From positions 38,383 through 102,382 of the forward strand of contig JAFWPB010000056.1 in the NCBI GenBank assembly GCA_017545245.1: DNA of 64,000 nucleotides, written 5' to 3'. The notes beneath the pieces are model-generated. The model ran no database searches. It saw nothing but the letters and a program-made list of their open reading frames with translations, and was not told where the DNA came from. The number at the start of each line of letters is the position of its first letter. Position 1 is the first letter of the stretch. Positions 8,801 to 17,077 of the stretch are shown piece by piece. The position numbers and the translations under genes were made by a program. The stretch is from Clostridiales bacterium (GTDB lineage: Bacteria > Bacillota > Clostridia > Saccharofermentanales > Saccharofermentanaceae).

Positions 8801-9674
8801 CGCAGCTGTTTCCTATGAGAAGGACGAAGTTACAAAGAACGCGATCACCGCTCCTTCGATCCTGACAGGTGCAAAGCCGCAGGTATTCATTCCGGTATTC
8901 CCGGGTACAAACTGCGAATACGATACGGCATTTGCTTTCTCCCGTGCAGGTGCAACACCGGATGTCATGGTTATCCGTAACCGTGATTCCCGTGAGGTTG
9001 AGGAATCCTTCCAGGAGATGAGCGAGCGCATCAAGAAAGCCAACATGATCATGATCCCTGGCGGATTCTCCGCTGGTGACGAACCGGAAGGATCCGGTAA
9101 GTTCATCGCCGCCGCTTTTAGAAATGCAGCGGTGACCGAGTCTGTAAGAGACCTCCTGTTTAACAGAGACGGTCTGATGCTCGGTATCTGTAACGGATTC
9201 CAGGCTCTCATGAAGCTCGGACTTCTCCCGTACGGTGATATCCTGCCGCTCGAGAACGATGGCCCGACACTGACATTCAACCGCATCGGCCGCCACCAGA
9301 GCGCGTATGTTTCTACCAAGATCGTTTCCAACAATTCTCCGTGGCTGTCCTTCACAAACGAAGGCGACACCTACGAGATCGCGATCTCCCATGGTGAAGG
9401 CCGCTTCTGTGGTTCCGAAGCTTTGTTAAAAGAACTGTTCGCGAAGGGTCAGGTCGCTACCCAGTATGTAGATGACAAGGGCATGCCGACAATGGATACC
9501 GCGTTTAACCCGAATGGTTCCATGTGTGCGATCGAAGGTATCATGAGCCCGAACGGACGTATCCTCGGTAAGATGGGCCATAGTGAACGTATGGGCAATG
9601 GCATTGCCAAGAATATTCCGGGTGAGAAGGATCAGAAGATCTTCGAGGCCGGCGTACGGTACTTTATCGGATGA
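5892..9674 (+). CDS. purL: Phosphoribosylformylglycinamidine synthase, fused large form
   Basis: Fourth step of purine synthesis: FGAR + glutamine + ATP to FGAM. At 1260 residues this is the fused form combining the synthetase and glutaminase halves that are separate (PurS/PurL/PurQ) in Bacillus. YWSDHCRHTTF and FKNETHNHPTEIEPFGGAATCLGG are the PurM/PurL-type ATP and substrate motifs. The C-terminal class I glutaminase shows PGGFSAGDEPEGSGK, the nucleophile Cys in GICNGFQAL, and ISHGEGRF. GGAGG precedes the start. No other purine gene is next to it; rsmA overlaps its stop by 4 bp. The 95-bp leader shows no purine riboswitch. Confidence 0.96.
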   Translation: MSNLVRRIYSEKKKEFAVEAAGLKKDVSADCGVKTIDSVRVFNRYDVSGLTDEEYELAKNVVFSEPPVDVVYDETIDVSDAAYVLAIESLPGQYDQRADSAAQCCQILTQKEKPLVRVARVIVFYGSVTEEQKKAIAKYLINPVESREASMDKPETLEEVFDVPSSVPTIDGFISKSKEELSELRKTWGLAMSDADLAFTQEFFQSIKRDPTMTEIRVLDTYWSDHCRHTTFLTELTDVKIDGDSAFAEELKSIYANYLSTREEVYGERISKKPVCLMDVATMAMRKLKKDGKLADLDESEEINACSIKIRIDVDGKPEDYVLMFKNETHNHPTEIEPFGGAATCLGGAIRDPLSGRSYVYQAMRVTGAGDPTVPVSMTLEGKLSQKKLVRTAAAGYSSYGNQIGLCTGHVDEIYHPGYVAKRMEIGAVVGAAPAENIVRVRPRPGDIVVLLGGRTGRDGIGGATGSSKAHDEKSVLTCGSEVQKGNPPTERKIQRLFRIPEVSKMILRCNDFGAGGVSVAIGELADGLSIDLDKVPKKYEGLDGTEIAISESQERMAIVIDPKDEKEFFDYAAKENLEATVVAVVTEEPVMKMTWKGNTIVELPRAFIDTNGASSYAKAEVTEPDFANGIIDKTTEAYVAGDFGASLKGALSSLDGCSRKGLVSRFDGTIGAGTVLMPFGGRYQLSPEEGMACKIPVEEGKTNAVSVMAYGFDPYFSAWSPFHGAYHAVTESLLRLACLGCDPFAARLTFQEYFERMAGEKSWGKPLSALLGAYQAQLDFGTASIGGKDSMSGSFNELHVPPTLVSFAVGMTTADKVVSSTLTAAGEKIYAITIKRDANGRYVKDHAIRVMKCLTQIQDRGQLRCAGVVRSAGIAARVAQMCFGNKLGFAFADGIDMESLFKHSFGTVLLSVSDGNAVDKIEQVGGKLLGKTTSEQTFVCDGQTIAVEDAISAFVGKLEPIFPTIVDEGAAVSYEKDEVTKNAITAPSILTGAKPQVFIPVFPGTNCEYDTAFAFSRAGATPDVMVIRNRDSREVEESFQEMSERIKKANMIMIPGGFSAGDEPEGSGKFIAAAFRNAAVTESVRDLLFNRDGLMLGICNGFQALMKLGLLPYGDILPLENDGPTLTFNRIGRHQSAYVSTKIVSNNSPWLSFTNEGDTYEIAISHGEGRFCGSEALLKELFAKGQVATQYVDDKGMPTMDTAFNPNGSMCAIEGIMSPNGRILGKMGHSERMGNGIAKNIPGEKDQKIFEAGVRYFIG

Positions 9675-10519
9675 TGAATAAACAGGAAGTTCTGTCCATC
9701 ATGGAGCAATATGGCCTTTCGGCCACAAAAAGCCTGGGGCAGAACTTTTTGTGCAATGAGGACGTGATCGGAAGGATCCTGGATCTGGCAGAGATTTCTG
9801 AAAAGACCCGGGTCCTGGAGATCGGTCCGGGTATCGGAGCACTCTCGGAAGAGGCGGTCAAGCGTGCCGGGAAATACGTAGCGGTCGAGATCGATACGAG
9901 TTTTCAGGAAAGGCTTGATTCCGTGATCACGGAGCAGGGCGGAAGAGTGATCTTTCAGGATTATCTTGCGTTCTCTGCTTCTTCGCTTTCTAAGGAAGAA
10001 ATGCCGGAAGTGGTGATCTCGAATCTTCCTTATTATGTGATGACACCGATCATGCTGAAGGTGATGGGAGATTTTCCTTCCTGCCGGAAGATGGTCTATA
10101 TGGTGGAAGAAGAGGCGCTGGATAGAATCTTTACTAAGCCGGGCACGAAGCAGTATGGACCGCTTTCGGTTCTGACAGATCTGTTCGGCGCGAAGAAAAA
10201 GGAATTTGTGGTGGAACGATCCAGCTTCGTGCCACCGCCAAACACTACCTCGGCAGTGATCACGATCACGCGGCACGAGGGGCAGGAAATGGAAAACGAA
10301 TGCATAAGTTTCGTGGAAAGTGCTTTTGCATTACGGAGAAAGACGTTGGTGAACAGTCTTTCATCAAAAGGAAAATACAGTAAGGAGCAGATCGCGGCAG
10401 CGCTTCGGGCGATGGAAAAGAAAGAGACCACTCGCGCCGAGGAGATGACACCATCTGACCTTTTCATGTTATATGAGATCTTGGAGAGAAGAAAGGACGG
10501 CAATCAGCATGGCGTATGA
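9671..10519 (+). CDS. rsmA: 16S rRNA (adenine1518/1519-N6) dimethyltransferase
   Basis: KsgA/RsmA uses SAM to dimethylate two adjacent adenines at the 3' end of 16S rRNA during small-subunit maturation. In the 282-residue protein LGQNFLCNEDVI, the SAM-binding VLEIGPGIGALSEE and the catalytic NLPYYV motif are all present. The start overlaps the purL stop as ATGATG, so either of two ATGs (9671 or 9674) can serve; translational coupling to purL is likely. The 3' end overlaps zapA by 11 bp. Confidence 0.95.
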   Translation: MMNKQEVLSIMEQYGLSATKSLGQNFLCNEDVIGRILDLAEISEKTRVLEIGPGIGALSEEAVKRAGKYVAVEIDTSFQERLDSVITEQGGRVIFQDYLAFSASSLSKEEMPEVVISNLPYYVMTPIMLKVMGDFPSCRKMVYMVEEEALDRIFTKPGTKQYGPLSVLTDLFGAKKKEFVVERSSFVPPPNTTSAVITITRHEGQEMENECISFVESAFALRRKTLVNSLSSKGKYSKEQIAAALRAMEKKETTRAEEMTPSDLFMLYEILERRKDGNQHGV

Positions 10520-11003
10520 GCGTTTGAGCGATTCTTTGTTTGAGAAGTACAGTAAATCTGACGAGGGCAAAGGAAAAACGAAATCAAAGTCTTCGAAAAA
10601 GAAGAAGGAACTGCCGGTAATTGCAGACTATATCCAGCTTCCTCGGGAAACGCAGACGAAGACGGTGAAGAAAGCCAAGAAGTCGGAAACAGAATATGAA
10701 GAAGGTTTTCCGCAGAGCATCTATGTGAAGATCGCAGGAATGAATTATCGGTTCTTTGTTAGCTCTACGATTGAAAAGGCCAAGACAATGTACACCGCGA
10801 AGATTGCCAATGACCTTCTTACGGAGACATTGGAGGATAACCCGACGATACCGACCAATCAGGCGTTGATCCTGGCCTATATGGAGGCAGTGTTCCGCTG
10901 GCAGGATGCGATCCATAATCGTGAAGAAGAGAAAAAAGAAGCACCGTTATTGCCTTTGGAGCAATACTGCAAAGAGAATAACATTCCCATGGAGGAGTTA
11001 TGA
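10509..11003 (+). CDS. zapA: ZapA-like cell division protein with long N-terminal extension
   Basis: ZapA binds FtsZ at the division ring and bundles its filaments. Residues about 70-140 (SIYVKIAGMNYRFF ... IANDLLTE ... NQALILAYMEAVFRW) match the short ZapA domain: a beta hairpin with VxIxGxxY, then a helix. The 164-residue protein is longer than classic ZapA (about 85-110) because of a Lys/Ser-rich N-terminal segment. The start at 10509, inside the rsmA end, is followed by MAYERLSDSLFEKY. It overlaps the U32 peptidase gene by 4 bp; the zapA-U32 order recurs in Clostridia, which supports the call despite low similarity. Confidence 0.72.
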   Translation: MAYERLSDSLFEKYSKSDEGKGKTKSKSSKKKKELPVIADYIQLPRETQTKTVKKAKKSETEYEEGFPQSIYVKIAGMNYRFFVSSTIEKAKTMYTAKIANDLLTETLEDNPTIPTNQALILAYMEAVFRWQDAIHNREEEKKEAPLLPLEQYCKENNIPMEEL

Positions 11004-13459
11004 AAAAACCGGAATTACTGGCACCTGCCGGATCAATGAGTATGCTGAAAGCTTCTGTCGATGCAGGAGCGGATGCGGTATACCTTGGACTGAATCAGTA
11101 TAATGCAAGAATCCATGCGACGAACTTTACGCTGGAGAATCTTTCCGAAGCTCTGGAATATGCGCACCTTCGGAATACAAAGGTCTATATTACGTTAAAT
11201 ACGCTGGTGGATGACGATGAGATCATTGATGCGGTGGAACTGGCCATGTCTGCATATGAGAAAGGCGTAGATGCTTTTCTGGTGCAGGATATCGGTCTTG
11301 CTTCGTACATGGCGGCCCATCTTCCGCAGATCCCTGTTCATGCCAGTACGCAGATGAACGTCTTTTCTTTGAAGCAGGCGCAGGAGATGCATGATTTCAA
11401 TGTCAGCCGCGTCGTGCTTCCCCGTGAACTTTCGCTGGACGAAATCCGCTCGCGTGTTGCGCTCTGGCATAGTGAAGATATTGAAGTCGAAGTGTTTGTC
11501 CACGGCGCAATGTGCGTCTGCTACTCGGGTCTGTGCCTTTTCAGTGCGATGAATAAATCCGGTTCCCGTTCTGGCAACCGTGGTGCCTGTGCGCAGCCTT
11601 GCCGTCAGAGCTATCAGCTTTGGGAAGGAAACCGAGAGATTGAGACATTCGGGAAGCCGCTCCTTACCGGAAAACTGCTGTCCCCGAAGGACCAGTCGGC
11701 GCTTCCTTATCTTCGTGAGCTGATGGAAACGGGTGTAGATTCTCTTAAGATCGAAGGCCGTATGCGTGATGAAAACTACTGTATGGCCGTCGTTTCGGCA
11801 TATAGAAGAATGATCGATGCGATCTATGAGAATAAGGACACGAAAGAAGTGATGGAGCAGGTGAAGAACGATCTGCTTGTCACGTTTAACCGTGGTGGTG
11901 CGTTTACTACACAGTACATCCAGGGGAAGAAGGGTCCAGATTATTTGTCCGGCGAATATGCTGGAAAATACGGTCTTTACTGGGGCGAGATCCTTTCTGT
12001 GAATGCCAAGCTCGGTACGATCAACGTTCGTTCCTGGCAGCAGGATGTCCCGGAAAAGGGGGATTTCCTTTCTGTACGTGAGAAGGAAAATGAAATCGCC
12101 AGTTTCCCGATTGGAAAGATTGAAGTGGATCGTAACTCTGCCTTGGTAAAAGGACTGCACCCGGATGCGATTGCGAAACTGAAGCAGGGTATGGCCGTGT
12201 ATCGCATGAGCAAGACGATCGTTGTCCCGAAAGATAAAGTCAGAAAGACGCCGTTAGATGGTGTACTTTTTTTAGATAATGATCAGTATAATCTTACTCT
12301 GACGGTTTCAGAAGGCGCATTTTCAAGCGTGAAAGCGTCTTTCTCCGTGGAGAAACAAGACCTGGGCGAGGGTGAACCTCTTTCCTGGGAGCGTACCATG
12401 GATCAACTCGGAAAGACAGGTCAGACGCCTTTCCGTCTTGTATCGGTCAAGAAAGAAAGTGATTTCCCGATCGAACTTCGTATCTCCACCGTCAATGAAC
12501 TTCGTCGTGGCGCGATGGCAAAGATGGCGGAAGCCATTCTCGAAGCCTCCTGCAGCGGCAGGTCAAGTGCTTTTGCCGATGAAGGCGAGACAACTGTTGT
12601 ATCCGGCGAGGCGCCGAAAAAGAGTCATATCGTAATTGCCGATTATATCGATATGGACCGTATCACCGATGGTTATGCATGTGGTGCAGATCTCTATTTG
12701 TTCAATGTGCTTTCGGTCTTAAAATCCGGCCGTATTGCCTGGATCGATGATCTCCTGAATGAAGAACCTGGTGCGAAGATCGCACTGAGACTTCCGGGTG
12801 CATTTAAAGACGATCTTGCAGACGCTGTCGATAAAGCAGAAGAACTCCTCAGAACACACGCTGGAAAGCGCTTTGCAGGATTCTTCGGTACGTTTGCGGA
12901 TGAACGTTCCTGCGGACTTCTGGCCGGAACGAATATCTACAATCACTTTTCTTTCGAATATGCATTAAAGCAGAATGTGGATTATATTTTCCCGTCTTAT
13001 GAGCTTTCAAATGATCAGCTCGTAAGAATGGCCCGCGCCGCGGATGAATCCGCAAAATCTTCGTATCTGGGCGTGCACCGTTATGGCCCAATCGAGTGGA
13101 TGCAATCCGAATTCTGCCCGCTTGGCCAGCATCAGAAGAACTGTTCGATGTGCCGCTTGCATCCTGAGGTTTCACTTGGCGAGAAGATCTCCGAAAACAG
13201 CGGCCTTCATAACGATTCCCGTGTGGATGTGGTCTGCTATCCTGGTTTCTGCAGAAGTGACCTTTTCGGTGCTTGCAAGAACATCATCTCCGGAAAGAGT
13301 GTACAGACGCTCTTAAATGCCCAGATTCCGGTCGCATCGGTGGCACGCTTCATGAATGAGGATCAGGAGGAAAGAAGAATGATCGTGGATTCTCTTCTTG
13401 ATATTTCCGGAGAAGAGGATGAACTCTATGAAGAAGGAGACGATTGGTATGAGTATTAA
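11000..13459 (+). CDS. Peptidase U32 family protein with C-terminal DUF3656 region
   Basis: An 819-residue member of the U32 family, whose better-studied members (RlhA, TrhP, UbiU/V) modify RNA or quinones using Fe-S clusters rather than cleaving proteins. KPELLAPAGSMSMLKASVDAGADAVYLG is the usual N-terminus; the family signature region with CVCYSGLCLFSAM, GACAQPC and DSLKIEGRM follows at about 170-260. The Cys-rich C-terminal part (FCPLGQHQKNCSMCRLH and CYPGFCRSDLFGAC) suits further metal binding. ATGA overlap with zapA indicates coupling. An RNA-hydroxylation role (RlhA-like) is plausible but not shown. Confidence 0.88.
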   Translation: MKKPELLAPAGSMSMLKASVDAGADAVYLGLNQYNARIHATNFTLENLSEALEYAHLRNTKVYITLNTLVDDDEIIDAVELAMSAYEKGVDAFLVQDIGLASYMAAHLPQIPVHASTQMNVFSLKQAQEMHDFNVSRVVLPRELSLDEIRSRVALWHSEDIEVEVFVHGAMCVCYSGLCLFSAMNKSGSRSGNRGACAQPCRQSYQLWEGNREIETFGKPLLTGKLLSPKDQSALPYLRELMETGVDSLKIEGRMRDENYCMAVVSAYRRMIDAIYENKDTKEVMEQVKNDLLVTFNRGGAFTTQYIQGKKGPDYLSGEYAGKYGLYWGEILSVNAKLGTINVRSWQQDVPEKGDFLSVREKENEIASFPIGKIEVDRNSALVKGLHPDAIAKLKQGMAVYRMSKTIVVPKDKVRKTPLDGVLFLDNDQYNLTLTVSEGAFSSVKASFSVEKQDLGEGEPLSWERTMDQLGKTGQTPFRLVSVKKESDFPIELRISTVNELRRGAMAKMAEAILEASCSGRSSAFADEGETTVVSGEAPKKSHIVIADYIDMDRITDGYACGADLYLFNVLSVLKSGRIAWIDDLLNEEPGAKIALRLPGAFKDDLADAVDKAEELLRTHAGKRFAGFFGTFADERSCGLLAGTNIYNHFSFEYALKQNVDYIFPSYELSNDQLVRMARAADESAKSSYLGVHRYGPIEWMQSEFCPLGQHQKNCSMCRLHPEVSLGEKISENSGLHNDSRVDVVCYPGFCRSDLFGACKNIISGKSVQTLLNAQIPVASVARFMNEDQEERRMIVDSLLDISGEEDELYEEGDDWYEY

Positions 13460-13943
13460 TATCTTTGTCGAAAAGATCTCGGATGACGCCGTGATCCCGG
13501 CTTATGCCCATGATGGCGATGCAGGAATGGATCTTTACAGCTGTTCGGATCTTGTAATTGAACCTGGTCAGACCGTCCTTGTTAAAACCGGCTTGAAGAT
13601 GGCGATCCCGAAGGGTTATGAAGTACAGGTAAGACCGAGAAGCGGTATTTCCCTGAATACCCCGCTTCGTATTCCGAATGCTCCGGGTACGATCGACAGC
13701 GGGTACCGTGGAGAGATCTGTGTGATCATGGAAAACACGTCTCCCATCGGATCGGATAAAGATGGAAGGATCCTGACATTAGCCGATAAAGGTAACCAGA
13801 AAGGTACTTACAAGATTTCAAAAGGAGACCGTGTAGCCCAGATGGTGGTCGCTTCCTATGCGCAGGCAGAGTTTGAATTCTGCTCGGATGTATCTTCCAT
13901 AGGCGAAGATAGAAACGGTGGTTTCGGTTCGACCGGGGTATAA
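13449..13943 (+). CDS. dut: Deoxyuridine 5'-triphosphate nucleotidohydrolase
   Basis: Trimeric dUTPase: dUTP to dUMP + PPi, keeping uracil out of DNA and feeding dTMP synthesis. The 164-residue protein shows the five motifs: AHDGDAGMDL, RPRSGIS, GTIDSGYRGEI, KGDRVAQMV, and the C-terminal RNGGFGSTGV that closes over the phosphate. A short insertion (SPIGSDKDGRI ... NQKGTYK) separates motifs 3 and 4. The start at 13449 lies within the last codons of the U32 gene (11-bp overlap) after an AAGGAG site. Confidence 0.95.
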   Translation: MSINIFVEKISDDAVIPAYAHDGDAGMDLYSCSDLVIEPGQTVLVKTGLKMAIPKGYEVQVRPRSGISLNTPLRIPNAPGTIDSGYRGEICVIMENTSPIGSDKDGRILTLADKGNQKGTYKISKGDRVAQMVVASYAQAEFEFCSDVSSIGEDRNGGFGSTGV

Positions 13944-13990
13944 AGTTTCACGCCGTTTCTCTCCGTGATTTGCGTTATAGGAGAAGTTTA

Positions 13991-14019
13991 TGGTCAAGAA
14001 CCTCCATACATGGTAAAAT
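13991..14019 (+). promoter_or_regulatory. Promoter upstream of the CorA-like gene
   Basis: TGGTCA (13991-13996), 17 bp, then TAAAAT (14014-14019) with a TG extension (TGGTAAAAT). It lies 30 bp before the start codon. Confidence 0.6.
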
Positions 14020-14048
14020 AATTTGGTTTAGAGAAAGGCGAATGGTTC

Positions 14049-15026
14049 ATGCTGGATATTTACAAATCAGTTGAAAAGAAGGCTTCAAATGACAAAGTAG
14101 TCCATGAGCTTGTCCGGGTCAAAGAGATCCAGGACGACTGCTGGATCAATTTGCATGCCCCGACCGAAGAAGAACTCGAGCTTGTTGAGAGTAAACTGGA
14201 TGTCCCGCAAGAGTTTTTACGCTATCCTCTGGACGATGAAGAAAGACCGCGTGTCGATATAGATGAGGATAATGGAGATCTTCTGATCATCGTGGATGTT
14301 CCGTATGTGTATGCGGATGACGAGCCGAGTCTGTACTGGACGGTACCGCTTGGTATCATCATTACGAAACGCCAGATCATCACAGTCTCGCTTCGGGATT
14401 GCCCGATGCTTGATTCGTTTATTCTGAATCAGACCAAAGATTTCCAGGTGAATTATAGAAACCGTTTTGCGATCCAGATCCTTCTTTCCGTTGCCAAAGA
14501 CTATCTGCGCCTGTTGCGCTTCATCGATAAGTCCATCGAAGGCACAGAAAGAGAACTGGCCAAGTCAACTTCCAATCGTGAATTATACCGTCTGCTTGAA
14601 GTATCCAAGTCGTTGGTATACTTTTCCACGTCCCTGAAGTCCAACGAAGCCGTCCTGGAGCGTCTTATGCGTGGAAAGATCATCCGTCAGTATGACGAAG
14701 ATGAGGAACTGCTTGATGACGTCATCATTGAGTTCAAGCAGGCAAAAGAAATGGCTGAAATCTATAACAGCGTTGTAAATGCCACTATGGATGCGTATGC
14801 ATCGATCATTAATAACAATCTGAATGAGATCATGAAGATCATGGCGGCAGCAACGATCGCACTTTCTGTCCCGACGATCATTTCCAGTTTCTTCGGACAG
14901 AACTGTCCCATGCCCTGGGATGCGGAGTTTGCATCCCACCCGATTCCATTCATCATCCTTGTCCTTGCCGGTGGCGTCAGCATATTCTGCGCGATCCTGA
15001 TTCTTAGAAAACACCGTATGTTGTGA
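14049..15026 (+). CDS. CorA-family divalent-cation transporter, GQN variant
   Basis: A 325-residue CorA-superfamily membrane protein: cytoplasmic alpha/beta domain (1-150), long stalk helices (150-260) and two C-terminal TM helices (about 263-283 and 300-319). The signature loop after TM1 reads FFGQNCPMPW, so the usual GMN filter is GQN (283-285). GMN is highly conserved in Mg transporters; GxN variants occur in ZntB and other relatives, so the ion could be Mg, Ni/Co or Zn. It ends in basic KHRML at the cytoplasmic side. The next gene begins within about 10 bp of the stop. Confidence 0.88.
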   Translation: MLDIYKSVEKKASNDKVVHELVRVKEIQDDCWINLHAPTEEELELVESKLDVPQEFLRYPLDDEERPRVDIDEDNGDLLIIVDVPYVYADDEPSLYWTVPLGIIITKRQIITVSLRDCPMLDSFILNQTKDFQVNYRNRFAIQILLSVAKDYLRLLRFIDKSIEGTERELAKSTSNRELYRLLEVSKSLVYFSTSLKSNEAVLERLMRGKIIRQYDEDEELLDDVIIEFKQAKEMAEIYNSVVNATMDAYASIINNNLNEIMKIMAAATIALSVPTIISSFFGQNCPMPWDAEFASHPIPFIILVLAGGVSIFCAILILRKHRML

Positions 15027-15034
15027 GGATTGAT

Positions 15035-16051
15035 ATGCATCAAGGATTAACCAAACGAGAAGGTAAGCGTCTTTCATTTTCCGGACTTATTGTACGTTGT
15101 GCATTGGTTTTCAGTGTGTTGGCGGCCATTCTCGTTGCGATCATTGTTATTACTGCATCCACGGCAAACAGCCTGATGAGTATTGAGAAGAAGCCGTTAA
15201 GCAATATCCCGGCGACGATCCTGCCGAGTTATTCGGCAACCAGTTTTACGTCTGCGGATGACCAGACGATCCTTTCCGGCTGGTTCTTCAAGACGGAAAA
15301 GCCGATCAGCACGATCATCGTCGTTCACGATACACAGTCGAACCGCATGCCTTTTGGCGTGGAAATGGTAGACCTGATCGATGATTTCATCAGCATGCAC
15401 TATAATGTGTTCCTGTTCGATCTTCGAAATTCCGGTGAATCCGGCGGCGTGATCTCAGGATATGGATATCTGGAGTGGCAGGATGTGCTTGGCGCAATCA
15501 AGCATGTAAAGAAAATCTCTGTTACTACCGACGTCATCCTGTATGGCATCGGCTCCGGCTGCAGTGCGTCGCTTCTTGCTATCGACAAGCTTCCGCCGTC
15601 CTCTGAGATCGAAGTTTTGGAAAACTACAGTAAAAATATCGTCGATCTTGGTTTTGACGCAACATATATATCCGGAATCATCCTGGATTCGCCAGCTAAG
15701 AGCTCCGACGATTACATCACTCCGTATGTATTCAAAAAGTCCAAACTGGCTTTCCTGACCCAGTATTTCGTTCCATACGCGATCCGTATCTCTGCCGGTG
15801 TTTCGGATAACATGAATCTCGCGACTGAGATCTCCAGACTTCCGATTCCTGTCTGTATTATTTATGGTGGCCGTGATACCTTTGTCGGTGCGGAGAAAAC
15901 GGGCCAGATCGTGTCCGAGCGTGAACGTCTGAATCCGAATACTACGATGGCGAAGATGTTCTCCGGTGCCGGATATGTGGAATCGTACATGATCGATCCG
16001 GTCGAATACCGTAATACGATCAAAGAATTCTTGACCACCTACTTCAAGTAA
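15035..16051 (+). CDS. Membrane-anchored alpha/beta-hydrolase fold protein lacking the catalytic triad
   Basis: Residues 15-42 form one N-terminal TM helix; residues 65-338 follow the YfhR-like alpha/beta-hydrolase pattern (VFLFDLRNSGESGG, VILYG, VCIIYGGRDTFV, DPVEY). The nucleophile elbow, normally Y-G-x-S-x-G, reads Y-G-I-G-S-G (170-175), and the C-terminal His in the usual G-A-G-H-x-x-S reads G-A-G-Y (311-314). The acid Asp281 is kept. So two of three triad residues appear lost, implying a binding or structural role, unless a neighbouring Ser serves. A GAGG site favours ATG 15035 over a GTG at 15023. It sits between corA and tsaD. Confidence 0.75.
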   Translation: MHQGLTKREGKRLSFSGLIVRCALVFSVLAAILVAIIVITASTANSLMSIEKKPLSNIPATILPSYSATSFTSADDQTILSGWFFKTEKPISTIIVVHDTQSNRMPFGVEMVDLIDDFISMHYNVFLFDLRNSGESGGVISGYGYLEWQDVLGAIKHVKKISVTTDVILYGIGSGCSASLLAIDKLPPSSEIEVLENYSKNIVDLGFDATYISGIILDSPAKSSDDYITPYVFKKSKLAFLTQYFVPYAIRISAGVSDNMNLATEISRLPIPVCIIYGGRDTFVGAEKTGQIVSERERLNPNTTMAKMFSGAGYVESYMIDPVEYRNTIKEFLTTYFK

Positions 16052-16062
16052 AGGAGAGAGCC

Positions 16063-17067
16063 GTGCCGATCATTACTTTAGGAATTGAATCATCTTGTGA
16101 TGAAACTGCATGTGCGGTTGTCGAAGACGGCCGTATTGTGCGTTCCAGCATTATTGCCTCGCAGGCTGACTTTCACAGTCAGTATGGTGGTGTTGTGCCA
16201 GAACTGGCTTCCAGAATGCATGTGGAGGCAATCGTTCCTTGTATCCGAGAGGCGATGAAGCAGGCCCAGGTGGACTATTCCGATATTGATGCTGTCTGTG
16301 TGACAAAAGGCCCGGGTCTTGTCGGAGCGCTCCTTGTAGGTGTTTCTGCGGCAAAAGCACTGTGTGAGGTAAAGGGGATCCCTCTTGTCGGGGTCAATCA
16401 TATGGCGGGACATATCGCTGCCAATTACCTGACAGATATTACCTGGGAGCCGCCGTTCCTTTGTCTGGTCGTTTCCGGTGGTCATAGTGAGATTCTTCTC
16501 GTGAAGGATTACTGTGATATGGAGTACATCTGCGCAACACGTGATGATGCAGCAGGTGAGGCTTTCGATAAGATCGCACGCGTGATAGGACTGGGTTATC
16601 CAGGCGGCCCGAAACTCGATGCCGCAAGTAAAAGCGGTGATCCGAACGCCTATTCTTTTCCGGCACCAAAGATAAGCGATTCGCTCGACTTCTCGTTCAG
16701 CGGAATCAAGACAGCGGCGCTGAATACGATCAATCAGGTCCGCCTGAAAGGCGAGGATGTCAACGTCAATGACTTTGCCGCTTCGTATCAGGATGCGATC
16801 TGTTCTATCCTGTGTGACCGCTTGTGGCAGGCTGTGAAGCAGACGAAAATGAAGAAGATCTGTCTTGCAGGTGGTGTTTCGGCCAATTCCTGTCTTAGAA
16901 AGAAAATCAACGATCTGGCTTCAAAGCGAAATCTTCAGGTATGTCTTCCGAAGATGACATACTGTACGGATAATGCGGCCATGATCGCTTCCGCGGGCTA
17001 TTTCGACTATATGGCCGGCGTAAGGGACACATTGGATATGAATGCATATCCGTCCCTGGAAATGTAG
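16063..17067 (+). CDS. tsaD: tRNA N6-adenosine threonylcarbamoyltransferase
   Basis: TsaD (YgjD/Gcp) transfers threonylcarbamoyl from TC-AMP to A37 of ANN-decoding tRNAs, with TsaB/TsaE. The 334-residue protein starts at GTG 16063 after AAGGAGAG: MPIITLGIESSCDETACAVV is the standard N-terminus. The metal-binding HxxxH is HMAGH, with VVSGGHSE, and GLGYPGGPKLD and SFSGIKTA follow; CTDNAAMIASAGY closes the domain. smpB follows after 10 bp. Confidence 0.96.
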   Translation: MPIITLGIESSCDETACAVVEDGRIVRSSIIASQADFHSQYGGVVPELASRMHVEAIVPCIREAMKQAQVDYSDIDAVCVTKGPGLVGALLVGVSAAKALCEVKGIPLVGVNHMAGHIAANYLTDITWEPPFLCLVVSGGHSEILLVKDYCDMEYICATRDDAAGEAFDKIARVIGLGYPGGPKLDAASKSGDPNAYSFPAPKISDSLDFSFSGIKTAALNTINQVRLKGEDVNVNDFAASYQDAICSILCDRLWQAVKQTKMKKICLAGGVSANSCLRKKINDLASKRNLQVCLPKMTYCTDNAAMIASAGYFDYMAGVRDTLDMNAYPSLEM

Positions 17068-17077
17068 GAGGATATTC

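Noticed and set aside
7086..9392. 768-residue open frame on the minus strand inside purL
   Set aside because: It is antisense to a strongly conserved gene, has no ribosome site or recognisable protein pattern, and arises from codon bias.
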